Source: JBDZVM01 sp040255675
Lineage (GTDB): Bacteria; Actinomycetota; Actinomycetes; Acidothermales; Acidothermaceae
Assembly: GCA_040255675.1 (NCBI GenBank)
Contig: JBDZVM010000035.1
Coordinates: forward strand, 1 to 39,486
Length of the DNA: 39,486 nucleotides
Direction: 5' to 3'
The notes beneath the pieces are model-generated. The model had not been told where the DNA came from, did no database searches, and saw only the letters and a list, made by a program, of their open reading frames with translations. Positions 24,996-32,741 of this stretch are shown here, one piece after another; positions within the stretch are counted from its first letter, which is position 1, and the number at the start of each line of letters is the position of its first letter. A program made the translations under genes and the position numbers.

Positions 24996-26039
24996 TTAGC
25001 CGCCGATGTACGACATTTCGATCTTGTGGCGTGCCGAGCCCGGAGTGTGGGAAGCGCGAAGTTCCGAATACCGGTCGGCACGCACCGACCACAATGAGCG
25101 GACGGCGTCGTCGAGCGCAGCCGCCAGTTCGTCGCCGTCCAGCCCATTTCGCACGACGGCCCGCAGGTCGTGCCCGCGCGAGGCGAACAGGCAGGTGAAC
25201 ACCTCGCCGATGGCCGACAGCCGAGCTCTCGTGCAGCTGCCGCAAAACGGCTGCGTGATCGAGGAAATCAGGCCGATCTCGCCGGCGCCGTCGAGGTAGC
25301 GGTAGCGCGACGCCACTTCGCCTGCGTAGTTCGGGTCGACCGGCTCGAGTGGCCACCGCTTCGAAAGGCGAGCCACGATCTCGGACGACGGCACCACTTC
25401 GTCGAGCCGCCAGCCGTTGGTGTCGCCGACGTCCATGTATTCGATGAAGCGCACGATGTGGCTGCGGTCGCGACCGAACTCGGCGATCGTTTCGAGGTCG
25501 GCGTCGTTCCAGCCGCGGCGCACGACCGTGTTGAGTTTGATCGGCGGGAACCCGGCGTCGGCTGCCGCCGCGATCCCTTCGAGGACGGCGTCAAGCGCGA
25601 TCTCGGTGTCGGCGATTTTTTTGAATACGTCTGGATCGAGCGTGTCGAGGCTCACCGTGACGCGTGACAGCCCGGCGGCCCGCAGCGCCGCGGCGTGGCG
25701 AGCGAGCACTGAACCGTTGGTGGTAAGGGCGATGTCTTCGACTCCCGGCACGCCGGCGATCATCGAAACGAGGTCGGGGAGCCCAGCCCGAAGCAGCGGT
25801 TCGCCGCCGGTGAGCCGCACCTTTCGCACGCCCGCGCGGGCGAACGCGGCGACCACGAGAGCAATTTCTTCAAAGCTCAGCAGCTCGGAGCGCGGCGCGA
25901 ACGCGAAACCCGGGCCGAAGATCTCGCGCGGCATGCAGTAACGGCACCGCATGTTGCAGCGGTCTGTCACCGACACCCGCAGGTCGTGCAGCCGTCGGCC
26001 GAGCAGGTCGACGGGCGCGTGATCAAGAGCGGGGCGCAT
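24996..26039 (-). CDS. moaA: GTP 3',8-cyclase MoaA (molybdopterin synthesis)
   Basis: A 347-residue radical SAM enzyme catalysing the first step of molybdenum cofactor synthesis together with MoaC. The SAM cluster motif is C28-NMR-C32-RY-C35, the glycine motif KVRLTGGEPLLR follows, and the second cluster is in CGSCTRARLSAIGEVFTCLF. The protein ends SYIGG, the C-terminal double glycine needed for activity. ATG 26039 gives the usual length; the frame is open to 26144 but that extension is atypical and its ribosome site is weak. No other moa genes are in the window. Confidence 0.95.
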   Translation of the reverse strand: MRPALDHAPVDLLGRRLHDLRVSVTDRCNMRCRYCMPREIFGPGFAFAPRSELLSFEEIALVVAAFARAGVRKVRLTGGEPLLRAGLPDLVSMIAGVPGVEDIALTTNGSVLARHAAALRAAGLSRVTVSLDTLDPDVFKKIADTEIALDAVLEGIAAAADAGFPPIKLNTVVRRGWNDADLETIAEFGRDRSHIVRFIEYMDVGDTNGWRLDEVVPSSEIVARLSKRWPLEPVDPNYAGEVASRYRYLDGAGEIGLISSITQPFCGSCTRARLSAIGEVFTCLFASRGHDLRAVVRNGLDGDELAAALDDAVRSLWSVRADRYSELRASHTPGSARHKIEMSYIGG

Positions 26040-26292
26040 CGCCGGGTCGCTAGTCAGAGTGGTCTCCCGTCGTCGAACATGGGCAAGTCTGTCCTGCCCA
26101 TCTCGAGATCGCCATCGCAATTCCGCCCCGTGAAGGTTCGTCACTCCTCATCATCGCGCAGCTCCGGTCGCCGTGCCGTGTGGTGGTGTTCACACGTTCC
26201 CGCGCGAGACTCATGGCGTCAGCCCAAAGAAATCCGTCGGCCCGAAGAAAATCCGTGTTGACCTGTAAGAGGAGCGGCTTGCGCGACATTTA
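26040..26292. promoter_or_regulatory. Divergent promoter region between moaA and the sigma-factor gene
   Basis: About 250 bp of non-coding DNA. It contains an inverted repeat CGTGTG/CACACG (26177-26182 and 26191-26196, 8-nt spacer) that could be an operator. GAGGAG just before 26275 is the nearest ribosome-like site to the sigma gene but is unusually far from its GTG. Confidence 0.35.
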
Positions 26293-26868
26293 GTGGACGT
26301 GGGCACCGACCCGGCCGCGCAGCGCTACGCCGCGCTGTACCGCACGCATGTCCGTGCGGTGTACAACTACGCCTGGCGCCGCGTCGGTGATCAAGCCCCC
26401 GACGTCGTCTCTGAGACGTTCATTGTCGCGTGGCGACGCATGCCAGATTTACCGGACGACGAACAGCTTCCGTGGTTGCTCGCCGTCGCACGCCGCGTCG
26501 TCGCGAACGCCGTCCGGGCGCGCTCGCGCGACGTCCGGCTCGATTTCCATCTGCGAGCGGCGCTCGCGGCCGGCGTCGGTGTGGTCGAGCCTGACCACGC
26601 GCAACTGCTGTGCGCGCGCGACGAGGTGCTCACCGCGCTCGCGAAGCTCAACCCTCGTGATCAAGAGGCCCTCCAACTTGTTGCGTGGGAAGGCCTAGAA
26701 GCCCGCGATGCCGCGCGCGTCGTCGGTTGCAGCGTCACCGCGTTCACCGTGCGACTGCACCGCGCTCGCCGCCGGCTCGCCCAACTGCTCGGCGCAACCG
26801 ATGCCGACGAAGGCCCGCACCGGCCTGGCCCGGACGTCGACACCGCGCCGCTACGGGAGAACGCATGA
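26293..26868 (+). CDS. Sigma-70 family (ECF-like) RNA polymerase sigma factor
   Basis: A 191-residue two-domain sigma factor. Region 2 (about 10-75) has AAQRYAALYRTHVRAVYNYA and PDVVSETFIVAWRRMPDLP, and region 4 (about 105-160) has LAKLNPRDQEALQLVAWEGL followed by ARVVGCSVTAFTVRLHRARR. It would direct RNA polymerase to a small regulon, probably including its own promoter. The start is the GTG at 26293; GTG 26299 is equally possible. Its stop overlaps the ATG of the next gene (ATGA), which encodes a membrane protein of the type usually paired with such sigma factors and likely controls its activity. Confidence 0.88.
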   Translation: MDVGTDPAAQRYAALYRTHVRAVYNYAWRRVGDQAPDVVSETFIVAWRRMPDLPDDEQLPWLLAVARRVVANAVRARSRDVRLDFHLRAALAAGVGVVEPDHAQLLCARDEVLTALAKLNPRDQEALQLVAWEGLEARDAARVVGCSVTAFTVRLHRARRRLAQLLGATDADEGPHRPGPDVDTAPLRENA

Positions 26869-27923
26869 ACGACGTCGACGTGCTCGAGCTGTTGGGTCGA
26901 CACGACCCGGCAGCGGTGGAGCGGCCTTCTCTCGACCCCGATTCCGTCGAACAGATGTGGCAACGATTAGTCGCGGGCATCGAAGACGGAGCTCGCCCGA
27001 GCGTGCGGCCACCCGCCTCGAGAGAAATGAAGCTGGTCAGGTCGGCCGTCGCGGCGGTTATCGTGCTGGCCCTCGTCGCCGCCGGGGTATTCGTGGCCGC
27101 GCGCGGCTCCGCGCCGTCCGGGCGCCACTATGTCGCGCTCGAGCCGCTTGCGTACTCCGGCGACGCCAACCCGGTACCTGCCGCGCCAACGCTCGATCGG
27201 CTAGCCGCCGTCGCCGCGGCCGCGCCGTCGAAAGGAGCCGGCAGTTGGTATTACGTCGAAACCGCCGCGTGGTCGATGTTTTCTGGTGCCGGGCCGGCTG
27301 ATCTCCCGGTCGGCGTGCCCGCGGTCGGTGAGCGATGGATCGGGCCAGACGGCGTCGAGCGCGTCGTATCGCATCGCGACTTACCAGTGCCGAAATCCGG
27401 GTTGAAAGCATGGTTCGACGCCGGCATGCCGCTTTCCGGCGGCAAGGCGAGCGACATCACGGCGCGGGCGACGGTGCGGTTTCCAGCTGTGCTGTCGAGC
27501 GATCCAGCTGACATCGAGCGACAGCTCCTCGATGCCGAACTAGGCACGAACCATAGCGGCGGCCCACCTCGACAAGCCGAATTGCTCACCGCGGTCAAGG
27601 ATTTGCGAGCGGAACGTTGGATCACGCCACGTGAGCAAAGTGCGTTGCTCGCCATGCTTGCTCGCCAGCCCGATCTGATCAGTCTCGGCACTGCCGTCGA
27701 CCGGCTCGGCAGACCAGTCGATGCCATCGCTTTCGACAGTGCCTACTCGGGGCTGCCCACGAGATATGTATTGCTCTTCGATCCCGGCACCGGCACCTTG
27801 CTGGGTTCCGAAGACATACTCACGAAAACGGCAGGCAAACTCTCAGTGCCTATCCCGTCGGTGATTTCTTACATGATCTACGTTCGCGACGGTCATGTCG
27901 ACGACGACACGAGCCTCCCGTGA
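26865..27923 (+). CDS. CU044_5270-type membrane protein, putative sigma-factor partner
   Basis: A 352-residue single-pass membrane protein. An acidic cytoplasmic segment (1-55, MNDVDVLELLGRHDP at the start) precedes one helix (about 57-80), then a 270-residue extracytoplasmic domain with SWYYVETAAWSMF, GERWIGPDGVERVV and RYVLLFDPGTGTLLGSE. This matches the actinobacterial family usually annotated CU044_5270, found next to sigma-70 genes. It may be an anti-sigma factor or an envelope sensor; no zinc-binding HxxxCxxC motif is present, so a ZAS-type anti-sigma is excluded. ATG 26865 overlaps the sigma gene's stop by 4 nt. Confidence 0.78.
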   Translation: MNDVDVLELLGRHDPAAVERPSLDPDSVEQMWQRLVAGIEDGARPSVRPPASREMKLVRSAVAAVIVLALVAAGVFVAARGSAPSGRHYVALEPLAYSGDANPVPAAPTLDRLAAVAAAAPSKGAGSWYYVETAAWSMFSGAGPADLPVGVPAVGERWIGPDGVERVVSHRDLPVPKSGLKAWFDAGMPLSGGKASDITARATVRFPAVLSSDPADIERQLLDAELGTNHSGGPPRQAELLTAVKDLRAERWITPREQSALLAMLARQPDLISLGTAVDRLGRPVDAIAFDSAYSGLPTRYVLLFDPGTGTLLGSEDILTKTAGKLSVPIPSVISYMIYVRDGHVDDDTSLP

Positions 27924-27975
27924 GCGGGCTCTGGAATTTCGGAAAGTCGCGACGAGCCCATGAAAACGGAGACGC

Positions 27976-28677
27976 ATGAAACCTCGGCTCACGTTCGCCG
28001 CACCAGCCGCCTTTCTCATCGCGCTAGTACTCGCGCCGATTGGATTATCGACGGCTACCGCCGCGCCGATCCGTCCCGCGGACCCGTCGCCTCCCGCGTC
28101 TGGGGTTCACGGCGAGGCCGCGCGATTGCTCCAAGCACAGATCGATCGCCAACTTGCCGCGCATGGCGGCGTCCAGGTAAGTCCCTACGAGATCTCTTAC
28201 GGCGATCGTGCGACGAACGGACCCATCATGGTTTTCGCCGATCCGTCAACCGGAAAGTTTCCGACCGACCCGACAAACCGCGTCGAGGTCACGACCCGCA
28301 CTACCGGGACGACGCCCGGGGCGTCAACCGCGCGGAGCCTTGTTACAACCACGACGTCGTATCGATACGGCTGTCCCTACAGCGGCTGGACCTGTTTCTA
28401 CCAAGACAGCAACTTCAACGGGTACACCTGCGTCAGCGGGCCGAATTCGTGTAGTAGCGGCGCCCGCATGTTGGAGTTTCAGTCGTGCGGCTGGCAAAGT
28501 CTTGCCACATATGGCTTTTCCGACCAGACATCGTCATGGGTAAACGACACGAGTTCGTACGTCTCGGTGTACGACGGGTCTGGCTCGCAACTTTGGTCGG
28601 AAGCGCCAGGTGCGCTTTCTTCTTACGTCGGCGCCGCGAACAACGACCGGGCCGACAACTTCTGGATCGTCTGCTGA
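27976..28677 (+). CDS. Secreted peptidase-inhibitor I36-like (beta/gamma-crystallin type) protein
   Basis: A 233-residue exported protein. The signal peptide (about 1-30) ends with ATAAP. A Pro/Ala/Thr linker region follows, then a C-terminal domain (about 130-233) with CPYSGWTCFYQDSNFNGY, five further cysteines and the ending DNRADNFWIVC-like terminus, as in streptomycete inhibitor family I36 and related crystallin-fold proteins. It could inhibit extracellular proteases or simply be a stable secreted domain. It lies 52 nt after the sigma/membrane-protein pair and may be a target of that sigma factor. An ATG at 27961 in another frame is not used. Confidence 0.75.
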   Translation: MKPRLTFAAPAAFLIALVLAPIGLSTATAAPIRPADPSPPASGVHGEAARLLQAQIDRQLAAHGGVQVSPYEISYGDRATNGPIMVFADPSTGKFPTDPTNRVEVTTRTTGTTPGASTARSLVTTTTSYRYGCPYSGWTCFYQDSNFNGYTCVSGPNSCSSGARMLEFQSCGWQSLATYGFSDQTSSWVNDTSSYVSVYDGSGSQLWSEAPGALSSYVGAANNDRADNFWIVC

Positions 28678-28703
28678 TGGGGCGACGTCATGGTTTGGCG
28701 GCT

Positions 28704-28803
28704 NNNNNNNNNNNNNNNNNNNNNNNNNNNNNNNNNNNNNNNNNNNNNNNNNNNNNNNNNNNNNNNNNNNNNNNNNNNNNNNNNNNNNNNNNNNNNNNNN
28801 NNN
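28704..28803. other. 100-N assembly gap with 55-bp identical flanks
   Basis: Exactly 100 N. The 55 bases before it (28649-28703) and after it (28804-28858) are identical, including the last codons and stop of the I36 gene. Identical contig ends of k-mer length (55) joined by a fixed-size N block are a scaffolding artefact. The true sequence probably continues with one copy and no missing DNA. Confidence 0.9.
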
Positions 28804-28873
28804 GGGCCGACAACTTCTGGATCGTCTGCTGATGGGGCGACGTCATGGTTTGGCGGCTCTCGGGTCGCCGATG

Positions 28874-28950
28874 ACAGGGCGGCCGTCGGGCCGCCTGTAA
28901 GCAGGGGGAGAGAGGGGCCGGCAACGAGGGGTGCCGGTCCCTCACTTTTT
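28874..28950 (+). terminator. Rho-independent terminator after the I36 gene, preceded by a second hairpin
   Basis: A perfect GGCGGCC/GGCCGCC hairpin (28878-28895) is followed by a 12-bp stem GAGGGGCCGGCA (28912-28923) / TGCCGGTCCCTC (28932-28943) with one G-U pair, an 8-nt loop and a TTTTT run at 28946-28950. Orientation suits the plus-strand sigma/I36 unit. The rest of 28859-29064 holds no gene. Confidence 0.85.
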
Positions 28951-29064
28951 CTGTTGTTCGTATGTCTTTCCTGCCTCGCGACTGAAGCTTTTCGTCGTCC
29001 CAGGGTCGAATCAGAGCCTCAGCACGCTCGCTGATCTCGCGGCGCTGTTGCGAGTCTTCTAGAC

Positions 29065-30351
29065 TCAAGCCGTGGCTCTCCGCCGGGCGACAGCATCGAC
29101 GATGACGGCGGCGACCAAGACAATCGCGGTCACCATGAATTGCGCGGCGGCACTCATGCCTAGCAACCCCATTCCGTTATAAATGGTCGCGATGACGATT
29201 CCGCCGAGCACCGCGTGAAGCGGCTTGCCGCGTCCGCCGAAAAGGCTCGTGCCGCCGATAACCGCCGACGCGATCGCGTACAGCACCAGGGTTCCGCCGT
29301 CCAGGCTTGTCGAAACGGAGCGAAGCCTCGACGCGTAGATGATTCCGGCGATGCCGGCGGTGAAGCCGACGAGCGCAAACGCGGCGGTACGGACCCATGC
29401 CAGGTTGATGCCCGCTCTTCTCGCGCCTTCAGGATTTCCGCCGATGGCGTAGACGTAGCGGCCGAACCGCATCTTGCTGAGCAGGAAGGTCCAGGCGAAG
29501 AGCACACCGAGCACAATCAAGACAACCCAAGGCATGCCGCGAATCGGTACGAGCGCGCCCCTGTTGGTATTCGTGATAACCAGCAGGACGACGGCTGCCG
29601 CCGCGGCGACGAGGATTTTGATTACGGTCAGAAGAACGGGTGGCGCCACCAAGCCGCTGGCCCGCCTGCGCGCGTCGCGGCCGATGGTAATGATGGCGTA
29701 TACGGCAACGATGCAGGCCATGACGATCCACCCGCCGGCCGGGCTAAGGTTGCCGTTGGCGAGGTTGTTGATGACGTTGTCGGAGATCGGAACCGTGCCG
29801 CCTTGGCCGAGTATCTTGATCATGAGGCCTTGCCAGCCCAATAATCCGGCGAGCGTTACGACGAAAGACGGCAATCCCAAGCGCGTGATGAGCGAGCCTT
29901 GAATAAAGCCGATCGCCGTGGTTGCCAAGAGGGCGATGATAATTGCCGACCACCACGGCCAATTACGCGGCGCGCGCACAAGCTCCGCGACGACAACCCC
30001 GCCAATGCCGGCCACAAACCCTACCGACAAGTCGATTTCGCCGAGTAGAAGCGCAAAGACCTCAGCCATGCCGAGCAGCATGAATACGGCACCCTGCACG
30101 AGGAGGTTGGTAAGGTTTCCGGCGGAAAGGAAGTTGTCGTTGCGCACTTGGAAGAAAATGGCAATGCCGATGAGACCGAGAACGATCGGCAGCATTCCGC
30201 TTTCGCCACCCTTGATACGGGAAAAGACATCGCGGGCGTACTGCGAAAGCGATTCTGTGCCAAGGCCCGCCTCGAGCGCGGCGCCCGGCTCGTCGACCGC
30301 GCGGTCGGCGTCTGACCGGACGTCGGGAAGCTGGCCACCCGCGTGAGACAT
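29065..30351 (-). CDS. CUT2 sugar ABC transporter permease (XylH-like)
   Basis: A 428-residue permease of the ribose/xylose (BPD_transp_2) type. A hydrophilic N-terminus of about 50 residues precedes roughly ten helices. Landmarks are EIDLSVGFVAGIGGVVVAEL, FVVTLAGLLGWQGL, the ATPase-contact loop GRYVYAIGGNPEGARRAGI and AVIGGTSLFGGRGKPLHAVLG. The extra segment between about 200 and 270 gives it the length of XylH rather than RbsC. It is the third gene of a binding protein-ATPase-permease operon, 3 nt after the ATPase gene. The sugar is not certain. Confidence 0.9.
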   Translation of the reverse strand: MSHAGGQLPDVRSDADRAVDEPGAALEAGLGTESLSQYARDVFSRIKGGESGMLPIVLGLIGIAIFFQVRNDNFLSAGNLTNLLVQGAVFMLLGMAEVFALLLGEIDLSVGFVAGIGGVVVAELVRAPRNWPWWSAIIIALLATTAIGFIQGSLITRLGLPSFVVTLAGLLGWQGLMIKILGQGGTVPISDNVINNLANGNLSPAGGWIVMACIVAVYAIITIGRDARRRASGLVAPPVLLTVIKILVAAAAAVVLLVITNTNRGALVPIRGMPWVVLIVLGVLFAWTFLLSKMRFGRYVYAIGGNPEGARRAGINLAWVRTAAFALVGFTAGIAGIIYASRLRSVSTSLDGGTLVLYAIASAVIGGTSLFGGRGKPLHAVLGGIVIATIYNGMGLLGMSAAAQFMVTAIVLVAAVIVDAVARRRATA

Positions 30352-30354
30352 GGC

Positions 30355-31191
30355 TCAATCTCCTCCTTTGTCAGGCGGAACGAGGCTTGAGGGCGCTGCT
30401 CTCGTTGACCGGCCCGTCGTCATGAGCTCGACCACCATCTGCTGGTCGAATTCCTGCGCGGGCCCGGCCGCGACCAAATGGCCGAGGTGCAAGATCGCGA
30501 GTCGGTCGGCAACGGCGAATACGTCGTTGAGGTTGTGCGACACCACCACGACCGCGAGGCCTCGTTCGGCCAAGCGCTTGATGAGGCCGAGCACCATGGC
30601 GGTCTGCGCGACACCGAGAGCGGCCGTGGGCTCGTCCATGATGACGAGTCTCGAGTTCCACATGACCGCCTTCGCGACCGCGACGGCTTGGCGCTGACCA
30701 CCTGAGAGTGACGCGACCCGCTGGCGAATTGATCGCACCGTCGTCACGGACAGGCTCGCGAGGGTGCCTCGCGCCGACTTCTCCATAGCGTTCTCGTCCA
30801 TGACCCGTAACCGAACCGGTTCGCGGCCGAGGAACATGTTCTGCACGATGTCGAGGTTGTCGCACAACGCGAGGTCTTGATAGACGGTCTCGATGCCTAG
30901 ACCTGCCGCGTCATGAGGACCGCGCAGATGCACTGGCCGGCCCTCCCACAGCATTTGACCGGCGTCCGGCTCCCAGATTCCGGCGATCGTCTTGATCAAA
31001 ACCGTTTTTCCGGCACCGTTGTCGCCGACGAGTGCCGTCACCTGGCCGGCGGGAATATCGAGATTGATGTTCTCGATCGCGCGTACCGGCCCGAAGCTCT
31101 TGCTGATTCCCCTCAAGTGAAGCAGCGGAGCGTCCTCCACGGGTTCTCCAATCTCCGGTGCTGACGCCGCGGGCGCGGCCGGTTCTGGCAC
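30355..31191 (-). CDS. CUT2 sugar ABC transporter ATPase, single nucleotide-binding domain
   Basis: A 278-residue ATPase with one NBD. Walker A is GDNGAGKT (56-63), followed by VLIK rather than the common STLIK or STLMK. The Q-loop is VYQDLALCDNLDIVQNMFLGRE, the signature LSGGQ at 162-166, Walker B LVIMDEP (182-188) and the switch histidine in VVSHN. Most CUT2 ATPases (XylG, RbsA) carry two fused NBDs of about 500 residues; this one is half-size, like FrcA of the fructose system, and presumably works as a homodimer. The start is a GTG at 31191 with a weak ribosome site. Confidence 0.9.
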   Translation of the reverse strand: MPEPAAPAASAPEIGEPVEDAPLLHLRGISKSFGPVRAIENINLDIPAGQVTALVGDNGAGKTVLIKTIAGIWEPDAGQMLWEGRPVHLRGPHDAAGLGIETVYQDLALCDNLDIVQNMFLGREPVRLRVMDENAMEKSARGTLASLSVTTVRSIRQRVASLSGGQRQAVAVAKAVMWNSRLVIMDEPTAALGVAQTAMVLGLIKRLAERGLAVVVVSHNLNDVFAVADRLAILHLGHLVAAGPAQEFDQQMVVELMTTGRSTRAAPSSLVPPDKGGD

Positions 31192-31251
31192 GTCGCCGAG
31201 CCGCGAACCGGTCGCGCTGCGGTAGTGATTCGCCTCTATCCGGGCCGATAC

Positions 31252-32532
31252 CTACGAAGTCGAGATACCCGCTTTCTGGCATGCCGCGGCCGCCGCGCCC
31301 GCGCAAAGCTGGGCCGGTTTGACGAAGCCGTCTTTCACCACAGTCGAGTTCATGTTCTGCGTCGTCACCCAGATGGGAGTGAGCAGCACAGAAGGAACGT
31401 CGGAGTTTGCCTGAGTGTCTTTGGTCGTGCCGTTGACGAACGAACTCGGCGGTTGCATGCCCGCACGCAAGAACAACGCCAGCGCGGCGGCTGCTTGCGC
31501 TTCCAGGTAGATCGGCTTGTAGACGGTACCGCATTGGTACCCGGTGAGAACATTCTGCAGCCCGGTCAGCGTTGCGTCCTGGCCCGTCGTCGGGAACTTG
31601 TTAGCCGGAATGTTGAGCGTCTTGAGGTACGAGATCACCGCGTTCGCGGTGTCGTCGTTTGGCATGACGACCGAATTGATGTTCTTGTGAGCTGTGTACT
31701 GCTGCTGGAACGTCGTCTGAGCTGTTGGCGGATCCCACGTGCCCGCGGGCTCGCCGACCTTCACGTAGTCGCCCGAATCGAACTTCGACTTGAGCACGCC
31801 GTTGTATCCCTGAGCGAACAAAGTGGCGTTGTTGTCGGTAGGAGCCCCACGCATAACGAGGACGTTCGGCTTGCTGACGTTCCACGCTTGTACGCAGTCG
31901 ACGAACCCCTGGCCGATCAACTCGCCGACCTTCACATTGTCGAAGCTGACGTAGAAGTCGCGACTGCCGCCGAGGGTTAGTCGGTCGTAGTCGATGACCT
32001 TGACGCCGCGTGACTTCGCGGCATCCTCGATCGCTTTGCCGACACCTGAATCGATCGGGTCGACGATCAAAACAGTCGCGCCCTGCGTCATGGCGGCTTC
32101 GGCCTGCGTCTTCTGCGTCGCGTCACTGCCTTGCGCGTTAGTAATAGTGAAGTCGCTCGACGTAAGGCCTGCCGACTGGAACGCCTTGGTCAGGTAAGGC
32201 TGGTCGAATGAGGTGTACCGCGCCGACGTCGTTGTTTCGGGCAGAAGTACGCCGATCTTTCCCTTCCCCGCGCTGGCGAGCGGCTTCATCGCCGTCATTA
32301 CCGAGAAGTCACTGGTAAATGACGTCGGGGTAAGGCTTTGCGCAGACCCGCTCGCTCCGCTTGAACCGCCTGGGCTCGCGGAGCCGGGAGACGACGAGGT
32401 CGCTGTCGTGGCTGTTGTCGCACCCGTAGTCGAAGTCGGCGTCTTCTTGCTGCTACCACAGGCCGCAAGCCCGACGGCCGCCAGCGTGGCTAAGCCAAAT
32501 GCGCCGAGCCTTTTACTCCATGGGACCGTCAT
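31252..32532 (-). CDS. Sugar ABC transporter substrate-binding lipoprotein (XylF/periplasmic-binding type 1)
   Basis: A 426-residue lipoprotein. The lipobox LAAC puts the lipidated cysteine at 25, and a Ser/Thr/Gly-rich linker (about 26-70) tethers the domain. KIGVLLPETTTSARYTSFDQP, TVLIVDPIDSGVGKAIEDA and VVMPNDDTANAVISYLK, then TTGQDATLTGLQNVL, mark the type 1 periplasmic-binding fold of the xylose/ribose class. GGAAGGGGG precedes the ATG at 32532. It is first in its operon; a LacI-type palindrome lies about 70 bp upstream. The sugar could be xylose, but this cannot be proven from the sequence. Confidence 0.92.
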   Translation of the reverse strand: MTVPWSKRLGAFGLATLAAVGLAACGSSKKTPTSTTGATTATTATSSSPGSASPGGSSGASGSAQSLTPTSFTSDFSVMTAMKPLASAGKGKIGVLLPETTTSARYTSFDQPYLTKAFQSAGLTSSDFTITNAQGSDATQKTQAEAAMTQGATVLIVDPIDSGVGKAIEDAAKSRGVKVIDYDRLTLGGSRDFYVSFDNVKVGELIGQGFVDCVQAWNVSKPNVLVMRGAPTDNNATLFAQGYNGVLKSKFDSGDYVKVGEPAGTWDPPTAQTTFQQQYTAHKNINSVVMPNDDTANAVISYLKTLNIPANKFPTTGQDATLTGLQNVLTGYQCGTVYKPIYLEAQAAAALALFLRAGMQPPSSFVNGTTKDTQANSDVPSVLLTPIWVTTQNMNSTVVKDGFVKPAQLCAGAAAAACQKAGISTS

Positions 32533-32599
32533 TGGTTCCCCCTTCCTTTTGCCGCGAACTCGCTGCGCTACTGATTGGAAGACACCCTGTACCTAAGTA

Positions 32600-32609
32600 A
32601 GAGCGCTCT
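32600..32609. promoter_or_regulatory. AGAGCGCTCT palindrome, LacI-type operator core
   Basis: A perfect 10-bp palindrome with the central GAGCGCTC shared by operators of actinobacterial LacI-family sugar repressors such as CebR. It lies 68 bp upstream of the substrate-binding protein ATG, in the promoter region of the sugar ABC operon. No LacI gene is in the window. Confidence 0.5.
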
Positions 32610-32741
32610 CGCAGCGTGCTTCCAGTCTTTGGTTGCACTGAACGGGCAAATAGGGTCTAACGGCCCTCTCGTCACAACGTTCGGGTCACGCTGCGATGAC
32701 GGCGCGGCAAGTCGCGCTCATGATCGGCGTTTGCGGAAGGT

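Noticed and set aside
26293..27923. Classical ECF sigma/ZAS anti-sigma pair
   Set aside because: The partner has no HxxxCxxC zinc motif, so it is described as a CU044_5270-type membrane protein instead.
28649..28858. 55-bp direct repeat as a mobile or duplicated element
   Set aside because: The copies flank a fixed 100-N block and equal a common assembly k-mer length, so they are best read as one copy.
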